Positions 35,224 through 43,984 of a stretch of DNA of 64,000 nucleotides are shown piece after piece. Position 1 is the first letter of the stretch. Every line of letters begins with the position of its first letter. Origin of the DNA: Martinezella lusitana (lineage in GTDB: Bacteria > Pseudomonadota > Alphaproteobacteria > Rhizobiales > Rhizobiaceae); contig NZ_JACHBG010000021.1 of the NCBI RefSeq assembly GCF_014207095.1, forward strand, positions 30,110 to 94,109, in the 5' to 3' direction. The notes beneath the pieces were generated by a model, which was given only the letters and a program-made list of their open reading frames with translations, did no database searches and was not told where the DNA came from. Both the position numbers and the translations under genes were made by a program.

Positions 35224-35994
35224 GTGTTTCATCCGAAGCTTTTCGAAAATCGCAATGTCGTCATCACCGGCGCCGGTCGCGGCATAGGGCTGGAGGTGGC
35301 ACGGCAGTTTCTCGATTGTGGCGCCCATGTTCTCGTGCATATCGGCCGCGACGCCGATCGCGAGCTGCCGGATTTTCTGATGGAGGCCGAAGCCGACCGT
35401 CGTGCTTTCCTTATTGCCGGCGATTTCGCCACAGGCCACGGCGCGCGGGATTTCATCGCTGCTGCCGGCGAGCGCTTTGATCGTGTCGATGTGCTCGTCA
35501 ACAATGCCGGCACCATGGTTGGCCGATTTCCGGCGGGCGAGCTGACGGACGAGCAATATGAAAAGATCGTTCATCTCAACCAGACTTCCGTCATGGAGGT
35601 CACCCGGGGCGTGTTGCCGCTGCTGCGGGCATCGGGAGACGCGGCGATCGTCAACACCGTGTCGATATCCGCGCTGACCGGCGGCAGCCCGGGCTCCGCC
35701 ATCTATTCGGCGTCGAAAGCCTTTGTCGCCACCTATTCGAAAGCCCTGGCGCGGGAGCTGGCGCCGGATGGCATTCGGGTGAATTGCGTCTCGCCCGGCA
35801 CGATCGAGACGGACTTTCACGAGCGCTATTCTTCCCGGGAGAAGCTGGAACAGACGCGCAAATCCACTCCGCTTCAGCGACTTGGAACGCCGGGCGATTG
35901 CGCTCCTGCCTATCTCTTTCTCGCCGCGTCGACGCTTTCCGGCTATATCACCGGGCAGGTGCTCGAGATCAATGGCGGTCAGCTTATCTGCTGA
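35224..35994 (+). CDS. SDR-family oxidoreductase
   Basis: A 256-residue short-chain dehydrogenase. TGAGRGIGLEVARQF is the NAD(P) loop, NNAG follows near residue 95, and the catalytic Ser-Tyr-Lys is in SISALTGG and YSASKAFVATY. C-terminal GYITGQVLEINGGQ is typical. The start is GTG 35224; the nearest upstream in-frame ATG is absent. It diverges from the glpR gene. The substrate is not identifiable. An ArsR gene lies 100 bp beyond. Confidence 0.88.
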   Translation: MFHPKLFENRNVVITGAGRGIGLEVARQFLDCGAHVLVHIGRDADRELPDFLMEAEADRRAFLIAGDFATGHGARDFIAAAGERFDRVDVLVNNAGTMVGRFPAGELTDEQYEKIVHLNQTSVMEVTRGVLPLLRASGDAAIVNTVSISALTGGSPGSAIYSASKAFVATYSKALARELAPDGIRVNCVSPGTIETDFHERYSSREKLEQTRKSTPLQRLGTPGDCAPAYLFLAASTLSGYITGQVLEINGGQLIC

Positions 35995-36096
35995 AAAGTC
36001 GGACCTTTTTTGGTTTTCGTGTCATTTTTAAATCAACTTGCGGTTTGATGATATTATAAGCATGCCTTTATGTGAATTCTCACTAGAGGCAGTGAA

Positions 36097-36423
36097 ATGT
36101 CGTCGTCTCCACTGCAGGGCAGTGCCGCAGAGCACAGTGTCGAGGAAATGACAGAGAAGGCGCGCAAGGCCAGCGCCTTGCTCAAAGCTCTTTCGCATGA
36201 AACCCGGCTGGCCATTCTTTTCATGTTGGCCAAGCGGGAAAAGACCGTGATGGAACTGGAAGCACTCCTCGATCTGCCTCAGGCCGTGGTTTCGCAGCAT
36301 TTGGCGCGCCTGCGACTCGACAAGCTGGTCGATACGCGCCGCGAGGGGCGGCTCATCCATTATGCCGTGTCGCGCTCGGAAATCTGTGCCGTGATCGATT
36401 CGTTGCATGAGGCGTTCTGCTGA
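36097..36423 (+). CDS. ArsR-family transcriptional regulator
   Basis: A 108-residue winged-helix repressor: ALSHETRLAILFMLAKREKTVMELEALL, then the recognition helix PQAVVSQHLARLRLDKLVDTRREGRLIHYAVS. Only two cysteines are present, both C-terminal (EIC, AFC), so a metal-site prediction is not safe and it is not a clear SqrR/BigR type (no Cys in the alpha-2 region). An upstream dyad ATCAA...TTGAT around 36035 is a candidate operator. The neighbouring LysR and formate dehydrogenase genes are on the same strand but have no obvious link. Confidence 0.85.
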   Translation: MSSSPLQGSAAEHSVEEMTEKARKASALLKALSHETRLAILFMLAKREKTVMELEALLDLPQAVVSQHLARLRLDKLVDTRREGRLIHYAVSRSEICAVIDSLHEAFC

Positions 36424-36533
36424 AGCGCGCGCATGCCCCTGCCGCAAACCGCTCGATTGTCGAGATCTAAAGCGACCCTGCATGTTGCGCTTGCCGACCT
36501 GCGGGTCTAACTCTTTCGTTTCGGGAGAGTGGG

Positions 36534-37427
36534 ATGATCGACAAGCTGGAATTCTTCATCGCGCTTGCGAATCAGAAGCACTTTGGTCGCGCTGCCGAAG
36601 AATGCGGCGTGACGCAGCCGACTTTGTCTGCGGCGATCCGGCAATTGGAAGATCAGCTGGGCGTCATGCTCGTCAGCCGCGGTTCGCGCTTTCAGGGGCT
36701 GACGCCGGAAGGGCAGCGCGTACTCGAATGGGCGCGACGCATTGTCGGCGACAGCCGCACGATGCGCGAGGAGATGCGAGCGGCGCGCAAGGGCCTCGCC
36801 GGCCATATCCGGATTGCGGCCATTCCGACGGCTCTCGCGATGGTGTCGCGCATCACCACGCCTTTCCAGGAAAGGCACCCGGACGTCACCTTCTCCATCA
36901 TCTCACGCAATTCGCTGCAGGTTCTGGGCCTGCTCGAAAATCTCGAGATCGATGCCGGCATCACCTATCTGGAAAATGAGCCGCTCGGCCGTGTCACCAG
37001 CGTACCCCTTTATGCCGAGCGCTATCATTTGATTACCGCAGCCGGTAGCCCGTTTTCTGACCGGGAGAGCGTCACCTGGAAGGAGGTTGGCAATCTTCGG
37101 CTTTGTCTATTGACTGCCGACATGCAGAATCGCCGAATTATCAACCGGCATCTCGCCGAAGCCGGCATCGAAGCAACGCCGACACTCGAATCCAATTCGA
37201 TGATCGTGCTGTTTTCCCATGTCCAGACTGGGCGCTGGGCGAGCATCATGCCGAAGAATATCGCCGATTCCTTCGGTTTTCCCGTCGATATTCGCAAGAT
37301 CCCGATAACCGAACCGGATGCCGAGCATCTGGTCGGGCTGGTCGCCACGCATCGCGAGCCATTCACGCCACTCGTCTCCGCTCTGCTGCATGAGGCAAGA
37401 TTGCTGGCGGAGAGCAGCAAGGCTTGA
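36534..37427 (+). CDS. LysR-family regulator of the formate dehydrogenase operon
   Basis: A 297-residue LysR protein: HTH EFFIALANQKHFGRAAEECGVTQPTLSAAI, then two effector-binding subdomains. It lies directly upstream of fdsG (165 bp) on the same strand. An ATAG-N7-CTAT palindrome, whose arms include the gene's own stop codon, lies between the two. The position matches the FdsR type of formate dehydrogenase regulators, which respond to formate or related metabolites, so that role is inferred. GGGAGAG gives a ribosome site before ATG. Confidence 0.9.
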   Translation: MIDKLEFFIALANQKHFGRAAEECGVTQPTLSAAIRQLEDQLGVMLVSRGSRFQGLTPEGQRVLEWARRIVGDSRTMREEMRAARKGLAGHIRIAAIPTALAMVSRITTPFQERHPDVTFSIISRNSLQVLGLLENLEIDAGITYLENEPLGRVTSVPLYAERYHLITAAGSPFSDRESVTWKEVGNLRLCLLTADMQNRRIINRHLAEAGIEATPTLESNSMIVLFSHVQTGRWASIMPKNIADSFGFPVDIRKIPITEPDAEHLVGLVATHREPFTPLVSALLHEARLLAESSKA

Positions 37428-37444
37428 TAGAAATTTTCTATCAA
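37424..37444. promoter_or_regulatory. perfect LysR-type operator in front of the fds operon
   Basis: Arms TTGATAGAAA (37424-37433) and TTTCTATCAA (37435-37444) are perfect 10-bp inverted repeats around a single T, containing ATAG-N7-CTAT, an extended form of the LysR/OxyR half-site pattern. It overlaps the stop codon of the upstream LysR gene and lies 148 bp before the fdsG start. The probable site for that regulator; not experimentally shown. Confidence 0.65.
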
Positions 37445-37591
37445 CTGACGGGACTGCCTTATTGATCCGCAGGCCTCTCCCTGCGACCTTACTGATGGGC
37501 GTGTCGATCGCGCGCCACGGAGGAAATGCCGCATAAGCGTTTTACGAAAATTCGCCTTCGATTTTCGAAACCTGTGCGCGGGAGGCTGTTA

Positions 37592-38071
37592 ATGAGTTTG
37601 AATCAGGCTGCGGGCGATGTAGCAACCCGCGCCGGAACCATCATCGATAGCATGAAATCGATGGAGGGGCCGCTTCTACCCATCCTGCATGGGATTCAGG
37701 AAGAGTTTGGCTATGTGCCGCAGGATGCACTGCCGTTGATTGCCAAGGCGCTGAACCTCTCCCGCGCTGAAGTGCATGGGGTCATGACCTTTTATCATGA
37801 CTATCGCGACCATCCAGCCGGCCGCCATGTCCTTAAGCTCTGTCGTGCCGAGGCCTGTCAGTCGATGGGCGGCGATGCGTTGGCAGAGCGTGTCAAGCAG
37901 TTGCTAGGCATCGATTTCCATCAGACGACACTCGATGGCAGCGTTACGTTGGAGCCGGTCTACTGTCTTGGCCTCTGCGCGTGCTCGCCGACTGCGATGC
38001 TGGATGGAGAGCTTCATGGCCGGCTCGACGCCGAGAGCATAGAAGACCTCGTGAAGGAGGCGCGCCAATGA
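37592..38071 (+). CDS. fdsG: NAD-dependent formate dehydrogenase gamma subunit
   Basis: A 159-residue NuoE-like subunit with a thioredoxin-like [2Fe-2S] fold. The cluster ligands are the cysteines in LCRAEACQSMGG and YCLGLCACSP. GLARAEVHGVMTFYHDYR-type N-terminal helical block (here LSRAEVHGVMTFYHDY) is typical. ATG 37592 has GGAGG six to seven bases upstream; the longer frame from 37526 is ignored. Its stop overlaps the fdsB start by 4 bp (ATGA). It moves electrons from the formate-oxidising alpha subunit towards FdsB and NAD. Confidence 0.95.
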   Translation: MSLNQAAGDVATRAGTIIDSMKSMEGPLLPILHGIQEEFGYVPQDALPLIAKALNLSRAEVHGVMTFYHDYRDHPAGRHVLKLCRAEACQSMGGDALAERVKQLLGIDFHQTTLDGSVTLEPVYCLGLCACSPTAMLDGELHGRLDAESIEDLVKEARQ

Positions 38072-39624
38072 CCCTGACCATCTATATCCCCCGCGATGCC
38101 GCCGCCCTTTCGCTGGGGGCTGAGAAGGTGGCGAAATCGGTCGCGCAGGAAATCGCCAAACGCGGCCTCGACGCGCGCATCGTGCGCAACGGCTCGCGCG
38201 GCATGTTCTGGCTTGAGCCTTTGGTCGAGGTCGAGATCGGCGGCAAACGCATCGGCTACGGGCCTATGAAGGCAAAGGACGTCTCCGGTCTGTTCGATGC
38301 CGGGCTCGCTGAAGGCGGCGAGCATCCGCTCTGTCTTGGGGAGGTCGAAAATCTCCCGTTCCTGAAAGAGCAGACCCGCCTGACCTTCGCCCGCTGCGGC
38401 ATCACCGATCCGCTTTCGCTGCAGGATTATGAGGCGCATGGTGGCCTCAAGGGGCTGCGTCGTGCCATCGGCATGGCGGCTGGCGATATCGTCAAGGAAG
38501 TCACCGATTCCGGCCTTCGCGGTCGCGGTGGCGCGGGCTTTCCGACCGGCATCAAGTGGAAGACAGTGCTCGATGCGGCAGGCGACCGCAAATACATCGT
38601 CTGCAATGCCGATGAGGGCGATAGCGGCACTTTTGCCGACCGGATGATCATGGAAGGCGATCCTTTCGTGCTGATCGAGGGCATGGTGATAGCCGGCCTG
38701 GCGACCGGGGCGACGAAGGGTTTCGTCTACACGCGTTCGGAATATCCGCATGCGATTGCTGCGATGACCGAAGCGGTCGAAATCGCGCGCAAGGCCGGTG
38801 TTCTCGGCGCTTCGGTGCTTGGTTCCGGCAAGGCTTTCGATATGGAGATCCGGACCGGCGCCGGCGCTTATGTCTGCGGCGAGGAAACGGCACTGCTGAA
38901 CAGTCTGGAAGGCAAGCGCGGGGTCGTGCGCGCCAAGCCGCCGCTGCCGGCGCACAAGGGTCTGTTCGACTGTCCGACCGTCATCAACAACGTGATTTCG
39001 CTCGCCTCCGTGCCCGTCATCATGGACAAGGGCGCCGCCTTCTACCGCGATTTCGGCATGGGCCGCTCGCGCGGCACGATCCCGCTGCAGATCGCCGGCA
39101 ACGTTAAGTATGGTGGCCTTTACGAGACGGCCTTCGGCCTGTCGCTTGGCGATATCGTCGACCGGATCGGCGGCGGCACGGCCAGCGGGCGGCCGGCCAA
39201 GGCGGTGCAGGTGGGCGGGCCGCTTGGCGCCTATTTCCCGCGCACCTTGTTCGACACGCCGTTCGACTATGAGGCCTTTGCGGCCAAGGACGGACTGATC
39301 GGCCATGCCGGTCTCGTCGTCTTCGACGATACCGCCGACATGCTGAAACAGGCGCGTTTCGCGATGGAATTCTGTGCGGTCGAAAGCTGCGGCAAGTGCA
39401 CGCCCTGCCGCATCGGCTCCACCCGCGGCGTCGAGACGGCCGACAAGATCGCGCGCGGCATCGAACCGGAGAAGAACAAGGAGCTGCTCGCCGATCTCTG
39501 CAATACGATGAAGTTCGGCTCGCTCTGCGCACTCGGCGGTTTCACGCCCTATCCTGTCATGAGCGCGATGACCCATTTTCCGGAGGATTTTTCTCCGGCT
39601 CCCTTGATTGAAGCGGCGGAGTAA
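38068..39624 (+). CDS. fdsB: NAD-dependent formate dehydrogenase beta subunit
   Basis: A 518-residue NuoF-like diaphorase subunit. The FMN/NAD region is SGLRGRGGAGFPTGIKWK and CNADEGDSGTFADR, followed by the SLBB segment and the N3-type [4Fe-4S] motif CGKCTPCRIGSTRG with the distal CNTMKFGSLCALGG cysteine. A thioredoxin-like N-terminal domain (about 1-120) precedes it, as in soluble hydrogenase/formate dehydrogenase. It reduces NAD+. ATG 38068 overlaps the fdsG stop. Confidence 0.96.
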   Translation: MTLTIYIPRDAAALSLGAEKVAKSVAQEIAKRGLDARIVRNGSRGMFWLEPLVEVEIGGKRIGYGPMKAKDVSGLFDAGLAEGGEHPLCLGEVENLPFLKEQTRLTFARCGITDPLSLQDYEAHGGLKGLRRAIGMAAGDIVKEVTDSGLRGRGGAGFPTGIKWKTVLDAAGDRKYIVCNADEGDSGTFADRMIMEGDPFVLIEGMVIAGLATGATKGFVYTRSEYPHAIAAMTEAVEIARKAGVLGASVLGSGKAFDMEIRTGAGAYVCGEETALLNSLEGKRGVVRAKPPLPAHKGLFDCPTVINNVISLASVPVIMDKGAAFYRDFGMGRSRGTIPLQIAGNVKYGGLYETAFGLSLGDIVDRIGGGTASGRPAKAVQVGGPLGAYFPRTLFDTPFDYEAFAAKDGLIGHAGLVVFDDTADMLKQARFAMEFCAVESCGKCTPCRIGSTRGVETADKIARGIEPEKNKELLADLCNTMKFGSLCALGGFTPYPVMSAMTHFPEDFSPAPLIEAAE

Positions 39625-39629
39625 GAGCC

Positions 39630-42509
39630 ATGTCCCTCGTTCCAGAAATCGATTACGGCACGCCGGCCTCCACCTCCGAAACCATGGTGACGCTGACCAT
39701 CGACGGGCGCCAGATCACCGTGCCTGAAGGCACGTCGATCATGCGCGCCTCGATGGAGGCCGGTATCGAGGTGCCGAAGCTCTGCGCCACCGACATGATC
39801 GATGCCTTCGGCTCCTGCCGGCTCTGTCTCGTCGAGATCGAAGGCCGCAACGGCACGCCGGCCTCGTGCACGACGCCCGTCGCTCCCGGTCTCGTCGTCC
39901 ACACGCAGACGGGCCGGCTGAAGGACATCCGCCGCGGTGTGATGGAGCTCTATATCTCCGACCATCCGCTCGACTGTCTGACCTGTGCCGCCAACGGTGA
40001 TTGCGAATTGCAGGATATGGCCGGCGCGGTTGGCCTGCGTGACGTGCGCTATGGCTATGATGGCGACAATCACGTCAAGGCGCGCAACAATGGCGACATT
40101 AATCTGAAATGGACGCCGAAAGACGAGTCGAATCCTTATTTTACGTTTGATCCCTCGAAGTGCATCGTCTGCTCGCGCTGTGTGCGCGCCTGCGAGGACG
40201 TGCAGGGCACCTTTGCGCTGACCATTGAGGGCCGTGGCTTCGGCTCGCGCGTCTCGCCCGGCATGCACGAGAGTTTCATCGACAGCGAATGCGTTTCCTG
40301 TGGCGCCTGCGTGCAGGCCTGCCCGACCGCGACGCTGATCGAAAAATCCGTGATCTCGATCGGCCAGCCGGAACATTCTGTTGTCACCACCTGTGCCTAC
40401 TGCGGCGTCGGCTGCTCCTTCAAGGCGGAGATGCGCGGCGAGGAAGTGGTGCGCATGGTGCCCTGGAAGGACGGCCAGGCCAATCGCGGCCATTCCTGCG
40501 TCAAGGGTCGTTTCGCCTATGGCTATTCGACCCACAAGGACCGCATCCTCAACCCGATGGTCCGCGAGAAGGTGACCGATCCCTGGCGCGAAGTGACCTG
40601 GGATGAGGCCTTTGCCCATATCGCCACCGAGTTCAAGCGGCTGCAATACCAGTACGGCCGCGATTCGATCGGCGGCATTACCTCGTCGCGCTGCACCAAT
40701 GAAGAGACCTATCTGGTGCAGAAGCTGGTGCGTGCGGGCTTCGGCAACAACAATGTCGATACCTGCGCCCGCGTCTGCCATTCGCCCACCGGTTATGGTC
40801 TCGGCCAGGCCTTCGGCACCTCAGCCGGCACGCAGAATTTCGACAGCGTCGAGCATTCCGATGTCGTCATCGTCATCGGCGCCAACCCGACGGACGGCCA
40901 CCCGGTCTTCGGCTCGCGCCTGAAGAAGCGGCTCCGTCTGGGCGCCAAACTCATCGTCATCGATCCGCGCCGCATCGATCTGGTGCGCACGCCGCATGTC
41001 GAGGCCAGCTATCATCTGCCGCTGAAGCCGGGCACCAATGTCGCCATGATGACGGCGCTGGCTCATGTGATCGTCACCGAGGGCCTGTTCGACGAGAAAT
41101 TCATCCGAGAACGCTGCGACTGGTCAGAGTTCGAAGATTGGGCAGCCTTCGTTTCCGAGCCGCAGCACAGCCCGGAAGAAACGGAAAAATACACCGGCGT
41201 TCCGGCCGATCTCGTGCGCGGCGCGGCTCGCCTCTATGCCAAGGGCGGCAATGGCGCAATCTATTACGGCCTCGGCGTCACCGAACACAGCCAGGGCTCG
41301 ACCACCGTCATGGCGATCGCCAATCTCGCGATGGTGACGGGCAATATCGGCCGTCCGGGCGTGGGCGTTAACCCGCTGCGCGGCCAGAACAACGTGCAGG
41401 GCTCATGCGACATGGGCTCCTTCCCGCACGAGCTGCCGGGCTATCGCCACATCTCCGACGATGCGACCCGCGATATCTTCGAAAAGCTCTGGGGCGTGAA
41501 GCTCGCCAACGAGCCGGGCCTGCGCATCCCGAACATGCTCGATGCCGCCGTCGACGGCACGTTCAAGGGCCTCTACATCCAGGGTGAAGACATCCTCCAG
41601 TCCGATCCGGATACCAAGCATGTCGCAGCCGGCCTTGCCGCGATGGAATGCGTCGTCGTCCACGATCTCTTCCTCAACGAGACGGCCAACTACGCGCATG
41701 TCTTCCTGCCCGGCTCGACCTTCCTGGAAAAGGACGGCACCTTCACCAATGCCGAGCGCCGCATCAATCGCGTGCGCAAGGTCATGACCCCGCGCAACGG
41801 CTATGCAGACTGGGAAGTGACGCAGAAGATGGCGCAGGCCATGGGTCTCGGCTGGAACTACACGCATCCGTCCGAAATCATGGACGAAATCGCCGCAACG
41901 ACGCCGAGCTTCGCTTTGGTCTCCTACGACTATCTGGAAAAGATGGGCTCGGTGCAGTGGCCCTGCAACGAGAAGACGCCGCTTGGCTCGCCGATCATGC
42001 ATATCGACGGCTTTGTGCGCGGCAAGGGCAAATTCATCCGAACGGAGTATGTCCCGACCGACGAACGCACCGGTCCGCGCTTCCCGCTGTTGCTGACGAC
42101 TGGGCGCATTCTCAGCCAGTACAATGTCGGCGCTCAGACGCGCCGTACGGACAATGTCGTCTGGCACGCGGAGGATCGGTTGGAGATCCATCCGCACGAT
42201 GCGGAGCAGCGCGGCATCCGCGATGGCGACTGGGTCAAGCTGACAAGCCGCTCCGGCGACACGACGCTGAGGGCACTTATCACCGACCGCGTTGCCCCAG
42301 GCGTCGTCTACACGACCTTCCATCACCCCGATACGCAGGCGAATGTGATCACGACTGACTATTCCGACTGGGCAACGAACTGCCCGGAATACAAGGTGAC
42401 GGCGGTACAGGTCTCGCCATCGAATGGTCCCTCGCAGTGGCAGGTCGACTATGACGAGCAGGCCAAGCAGTCGCGCCGTATCGTCGGGAAGATGGCGGCG
42501 GCGGAGTGA
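39630..42509 (+). CDS. fdsA: NAD-dependent formate dehydrogenase alpha subunit (Mo, Cys-type)
   Basis: A 959-residue molybdopterin oxidoreductase. The N-terminal NuoG-like part carries iron-sulfur motifs: CATDMIDAFGSCRLC, HPLDCLTCAANGDCELQ, CIVCSRCVRACED, CVSCGACVQACPT and CAYCGVGCSF. The Mo-bis-MGD domains follow, with the metal ligand cysteine in NVDTCARVCHSPTGYG (C379; Cys rather than selenocysteine) and the catalytic His nearby. C-terminal GGLTTGRILSQYN-like (here LTTGRILSQYN) and DWVKLTSRSGDT segments close the fold. Oxidises formate to CO2. Starts five bases after fdsB. Confidence 0.97.
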   Translation: MSLVPEIDYGTPASTSETMVTLTIDGRQITVPEGTSIMRASMEAGIEVPKLCATDMIDAFGSCRLCLVEIEGRNGTPASCTTPVAPGLVVHTQTGRLKDIRRGVMELYISDHPLDCLTCAANGDCELQDMAGAVGLRDVRYGYDGDNHVKARNNGDINLKWTPKDESNPYFTFDPSKCIVCSRCVRACEDVQGTFALTIEGRGFGSRVSPGMHESFIDSECVSCGACVQACPTATLIEKSVISIGQPEHSVVTTCAYCGVGCSFKAEMRGEEVVRMVPWKDGQANRGHSCVKGRFAYGYSTHKDRILNPMVREKVTDPWREVTWDEAFAHIATEFKRLQYQYGRDSIGGITSSRCTNEETYLVQKLVRAGFGNNNVDTCARVCHSPTGYGLGQAFGTSAGTQNFDSVEHSDVVIVIGANPTDGHPVFGSRLKKRLRLGAKLIVIDPRRIDLVRTPHVEASYHLPLKPGTNVAMMTALAHVIVTEGLFDEKFIRERCDWSEFEDWAAFVSEPQHSPEETEKYTGVPADLVRGAARLYAKGGNGAIYYGLGVTEHSQGSTTVMAIANLAMVTGNIGRPGVGVNPLRGQNNVQGSCDMGSFPHELPGYRHISDDATRDIFEKLWGVKLANEPGLRIPNMLDAAVDGTFKGLYIQGEDILQSDPDTKHVAAGLAAMECVVVHDLFLNETANYAHVFLPGSTFLEKDGTFTNAERRINRVRKVMTPRNGYADWEVTQKMAQAMGLGWNYTHPSEIMDEIAATTPSFALVSYDYLEKMGSVQWPCNEKTPLGSPIMHIDGFVRGKGKFIRTEYVPTDERTGPRFPLLLTTGRILSQYNVGAQTRRTDNVVWHAEDRLEIHPHDAEQRGIRDGDWVKLTSRSGDTTLRALITDRVAPGVVYTTFHHPDTQANVITTDYSDWATNCPEYKVTAVQVSPSNGPSQWQVDYDEQAKQSRRIVGKMAAAE

Positions 42510-42526
42510 ATTCGAGGATGCGGAGG

Positions 42527-42727
42527 AATACCCCCCTCGTCCTTCGGACCTTCGTGACATCTCCCCCACAAGGGGGGAGATCAACGACTCGTGGGACGCT
42601 CTCGACTGAAATGGATAGCAAAGCCGCAGCATCAGCAGCCTATTGTTTTGCAGGTACGAAGCGGCACACTCCAAACGATCTCCCCCCTTGTGGGGGAGAT
42701 GTCGCGATAGCGACAGAGGGGGGTATT
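42527..42727. repeat. 200-bp inverted-repeat element between fdsA and fdhD
   Basis: The left arm (42527-42582) is the reverse complement of the right arm (42677-42727). Both share a 27-base stretch beginning GATCTCCCCCCTTGTGGGGG and a 12-base end GAGGGGGGTATT, differing by a short indel between. About 94 bp of ordinary sequence lies in the middle, and each arm contains its own palindrome. It has no transposase, so it is a MITE-like or repeat-family intergenic element. It ends 17 bp before the fdhD start. Confidence 0.7.
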
Positions 42728-42744
42728 TCATACCCCATCATCCA

Positions 42745-43572
42745 ATGACCAAATTCACCCCCACTATAACCGTTCCCGAGACCGCCCGTCGCAACGGCCT
42801 GGTCCGCTCGGGCTCCCGCATCGTCCCCGAGGAAGTGCCGATCGCCTTTTCCTATGGCGGGACGTCGCATGCGGTCATGATGGGAACGCCGGCCGACATC
42901 GAAGATTTTGCTGTCGGCTTCAGCCTGACCGAAGGTATCATCACGGATATCAATCAGATTGCGGTGATCGAGCCGGTCGAGGACGAGCAGGGGATCGATG
43001 TGCAGATTGCCTTGGTCGACGATGCGGCCGATGCGCTGCGGCTGCGCCGCCGGCATATGGCAGGTCCCGTCGGCTGCGGCCTCTGCGGCATCGAATCGAT
43101 CGAACAGGCGGTGCGGAAGGTGCCTGACGTTTCGAAGGTCGTCTTGAAGCTCACGCAGAAAGATATCGTCAGGGCGATTGCGCTGCTCAACGACGCCCAG
43201 CCGCTGCATCGCGAGACCCGCGCAGTGCATGGCGCAGGCTTCTATATACCGTCGGAAGGATTGCTTGCCGTACGCGAGGATGTCGGCCGGCACAATGCGC
43301 TCGACAAGCTCTGCGGTGCGGTCATTCGTTCCGGTCGCAAGGGCGCCGATGGCGTCGTGGCTGTGACCAGCCGACTATCGGTCGAAATGGTGCAGAAGGC
43401 GGCGATCCTGGGCAGTTCGGTGCTGGTCGCCATTTCCGCGCCGACGGCGCTTGCCATCCGCACCGCCGAAGAGGCCGGCATGACGCTGGTGGCGCTGGTG
43501 CGCGGCGACGATTTCGAGATTTTCACCCATCCGCATCGCATCATCACGGGGAGCATCGCCGATGTCGCCTGA
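42745..43572 (+). CDS. fdhD: formate dehydrogenase accessory sulfurtransferase FdhD
   Basis: A 275-residue protein that moves sulfur from IscS to the Mo-bis-MGD cofactor of formate dehydrogenase. The cysteine motif CGLCGIES (CxxC, here GCGLCGIE) is the sulfur-carrying site, preceded by RRRHMAGPVG, and a C-terminal HNALDKLCGA-SRLSVEMVQKAA-type block is present. ATG 42745 (MTKFTPTI) is chosen; the frame is open further back through the inverted-repeat element but that part is not family sequence. Overlaps fdsD by 11 bp. Also called fdsC in this operon type. Confidence 0.94.
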   Translation: MTKFTPTITVPETARRNGLVRSGSRIVPEEVPIAFSYGGTSHAVMMGTPADIEDFAVGFSLTEGIITDINQIAVIEPVEDEQGIDVQIALVDDAADALRLRRRHMAGPVGCGLCGIESIEQAVRKVPDVSKVVLKLTQKDIVRAIALLNDAQPLHRETRAVHGAGFYIPSEGLLAVREDVGRHNALDKLCGAVIRSGRKGADGVVAVTSRLSVEMVQKAAILGSSVLVAISAPTALAIRTAEEAGMTLVALVRGDDFEIFTHPHRIITGSIADVA

Positions 43573-43828
43573 CGAAACGCCGCACGGCAAGACCGAAACC
43601 AAGCTCATCTACATGGCGAACCAGATCGCCACCTTCTTCAAGACCCAGCCAGCGGATGAGGCGGTAGAAGGCGTCGCCACCCATATCAACAAATTCTGGG
43701 AGCCGCGTATGCGGCGCCAGCTCTTTGCCATCATCGACAATGGCGATAGCGGGCTCAACCCTCTGGTGCTTGAGGCCGCCGCGCTGATCCACAAGCCGGC
43801 GCCGGCGGGGGAAGTTAAGCCGGCTTAG
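43562..43828 (+). CDS. fdsD: formate dehydrogenase delta subunit
   Basis: An 88-residue small subunit. ETKLIYMANQIATFFKTQP and ATHINKFWEPRMRRQLFA are the conserved blocks of the FdsD family, followed by a Pro-rich tail. It overlaps the 3' end of fdhD by 11 bp, completing the order G-B-A-C-D. It is needed for stability or assembly of the soluble enzyme in related systems. A terminator on the opposite strand begins about 100 bp later. Confidence 0.93.
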   Translation: MSPDETPHGKTETKLIYMANQIATFFKTQPADEAVEGVATHINKFWEPRMRRQLFAIIDNGDSGLNPLVLEAAALIHKPAPAGEVKPA

Positions 43829-43929
43829 TATTTGGAGAGTGGCGCGGGAGTTCGCCCCGCCTCCGATGAAACTGCTGAATGATGATCGAAATCCCAACCG
43901 GTCCGGCTGAAAGATCTTCATGAAACGAG

Positions 43930-43958
43930 AAAGCCGCCCCGGCTGACGAGGCGGCTTC
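43930..43958 (-). terminator. intrinsic terminator of the decayed chemoreceptor gene
   Basis: AAGCCGCC pairs with GGCGGCTT around a loop; on the minus strand the stem is followed by TTTCTCGTTTC. It lies 27 bp past the pseudogene stop and may also stop readthrough from fdsD. Confidence 0.6.
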
Positions 43959-43984
43959 GCACACTGAAGTCCATGCAGCAGCAA

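Noticed and set aside
36097..36423. ArsR gene as NolR (nodulation repressor)
   Set aside because: Sequence differs from NolR in the recognition helix and length; only the ArsR family can be claimed.
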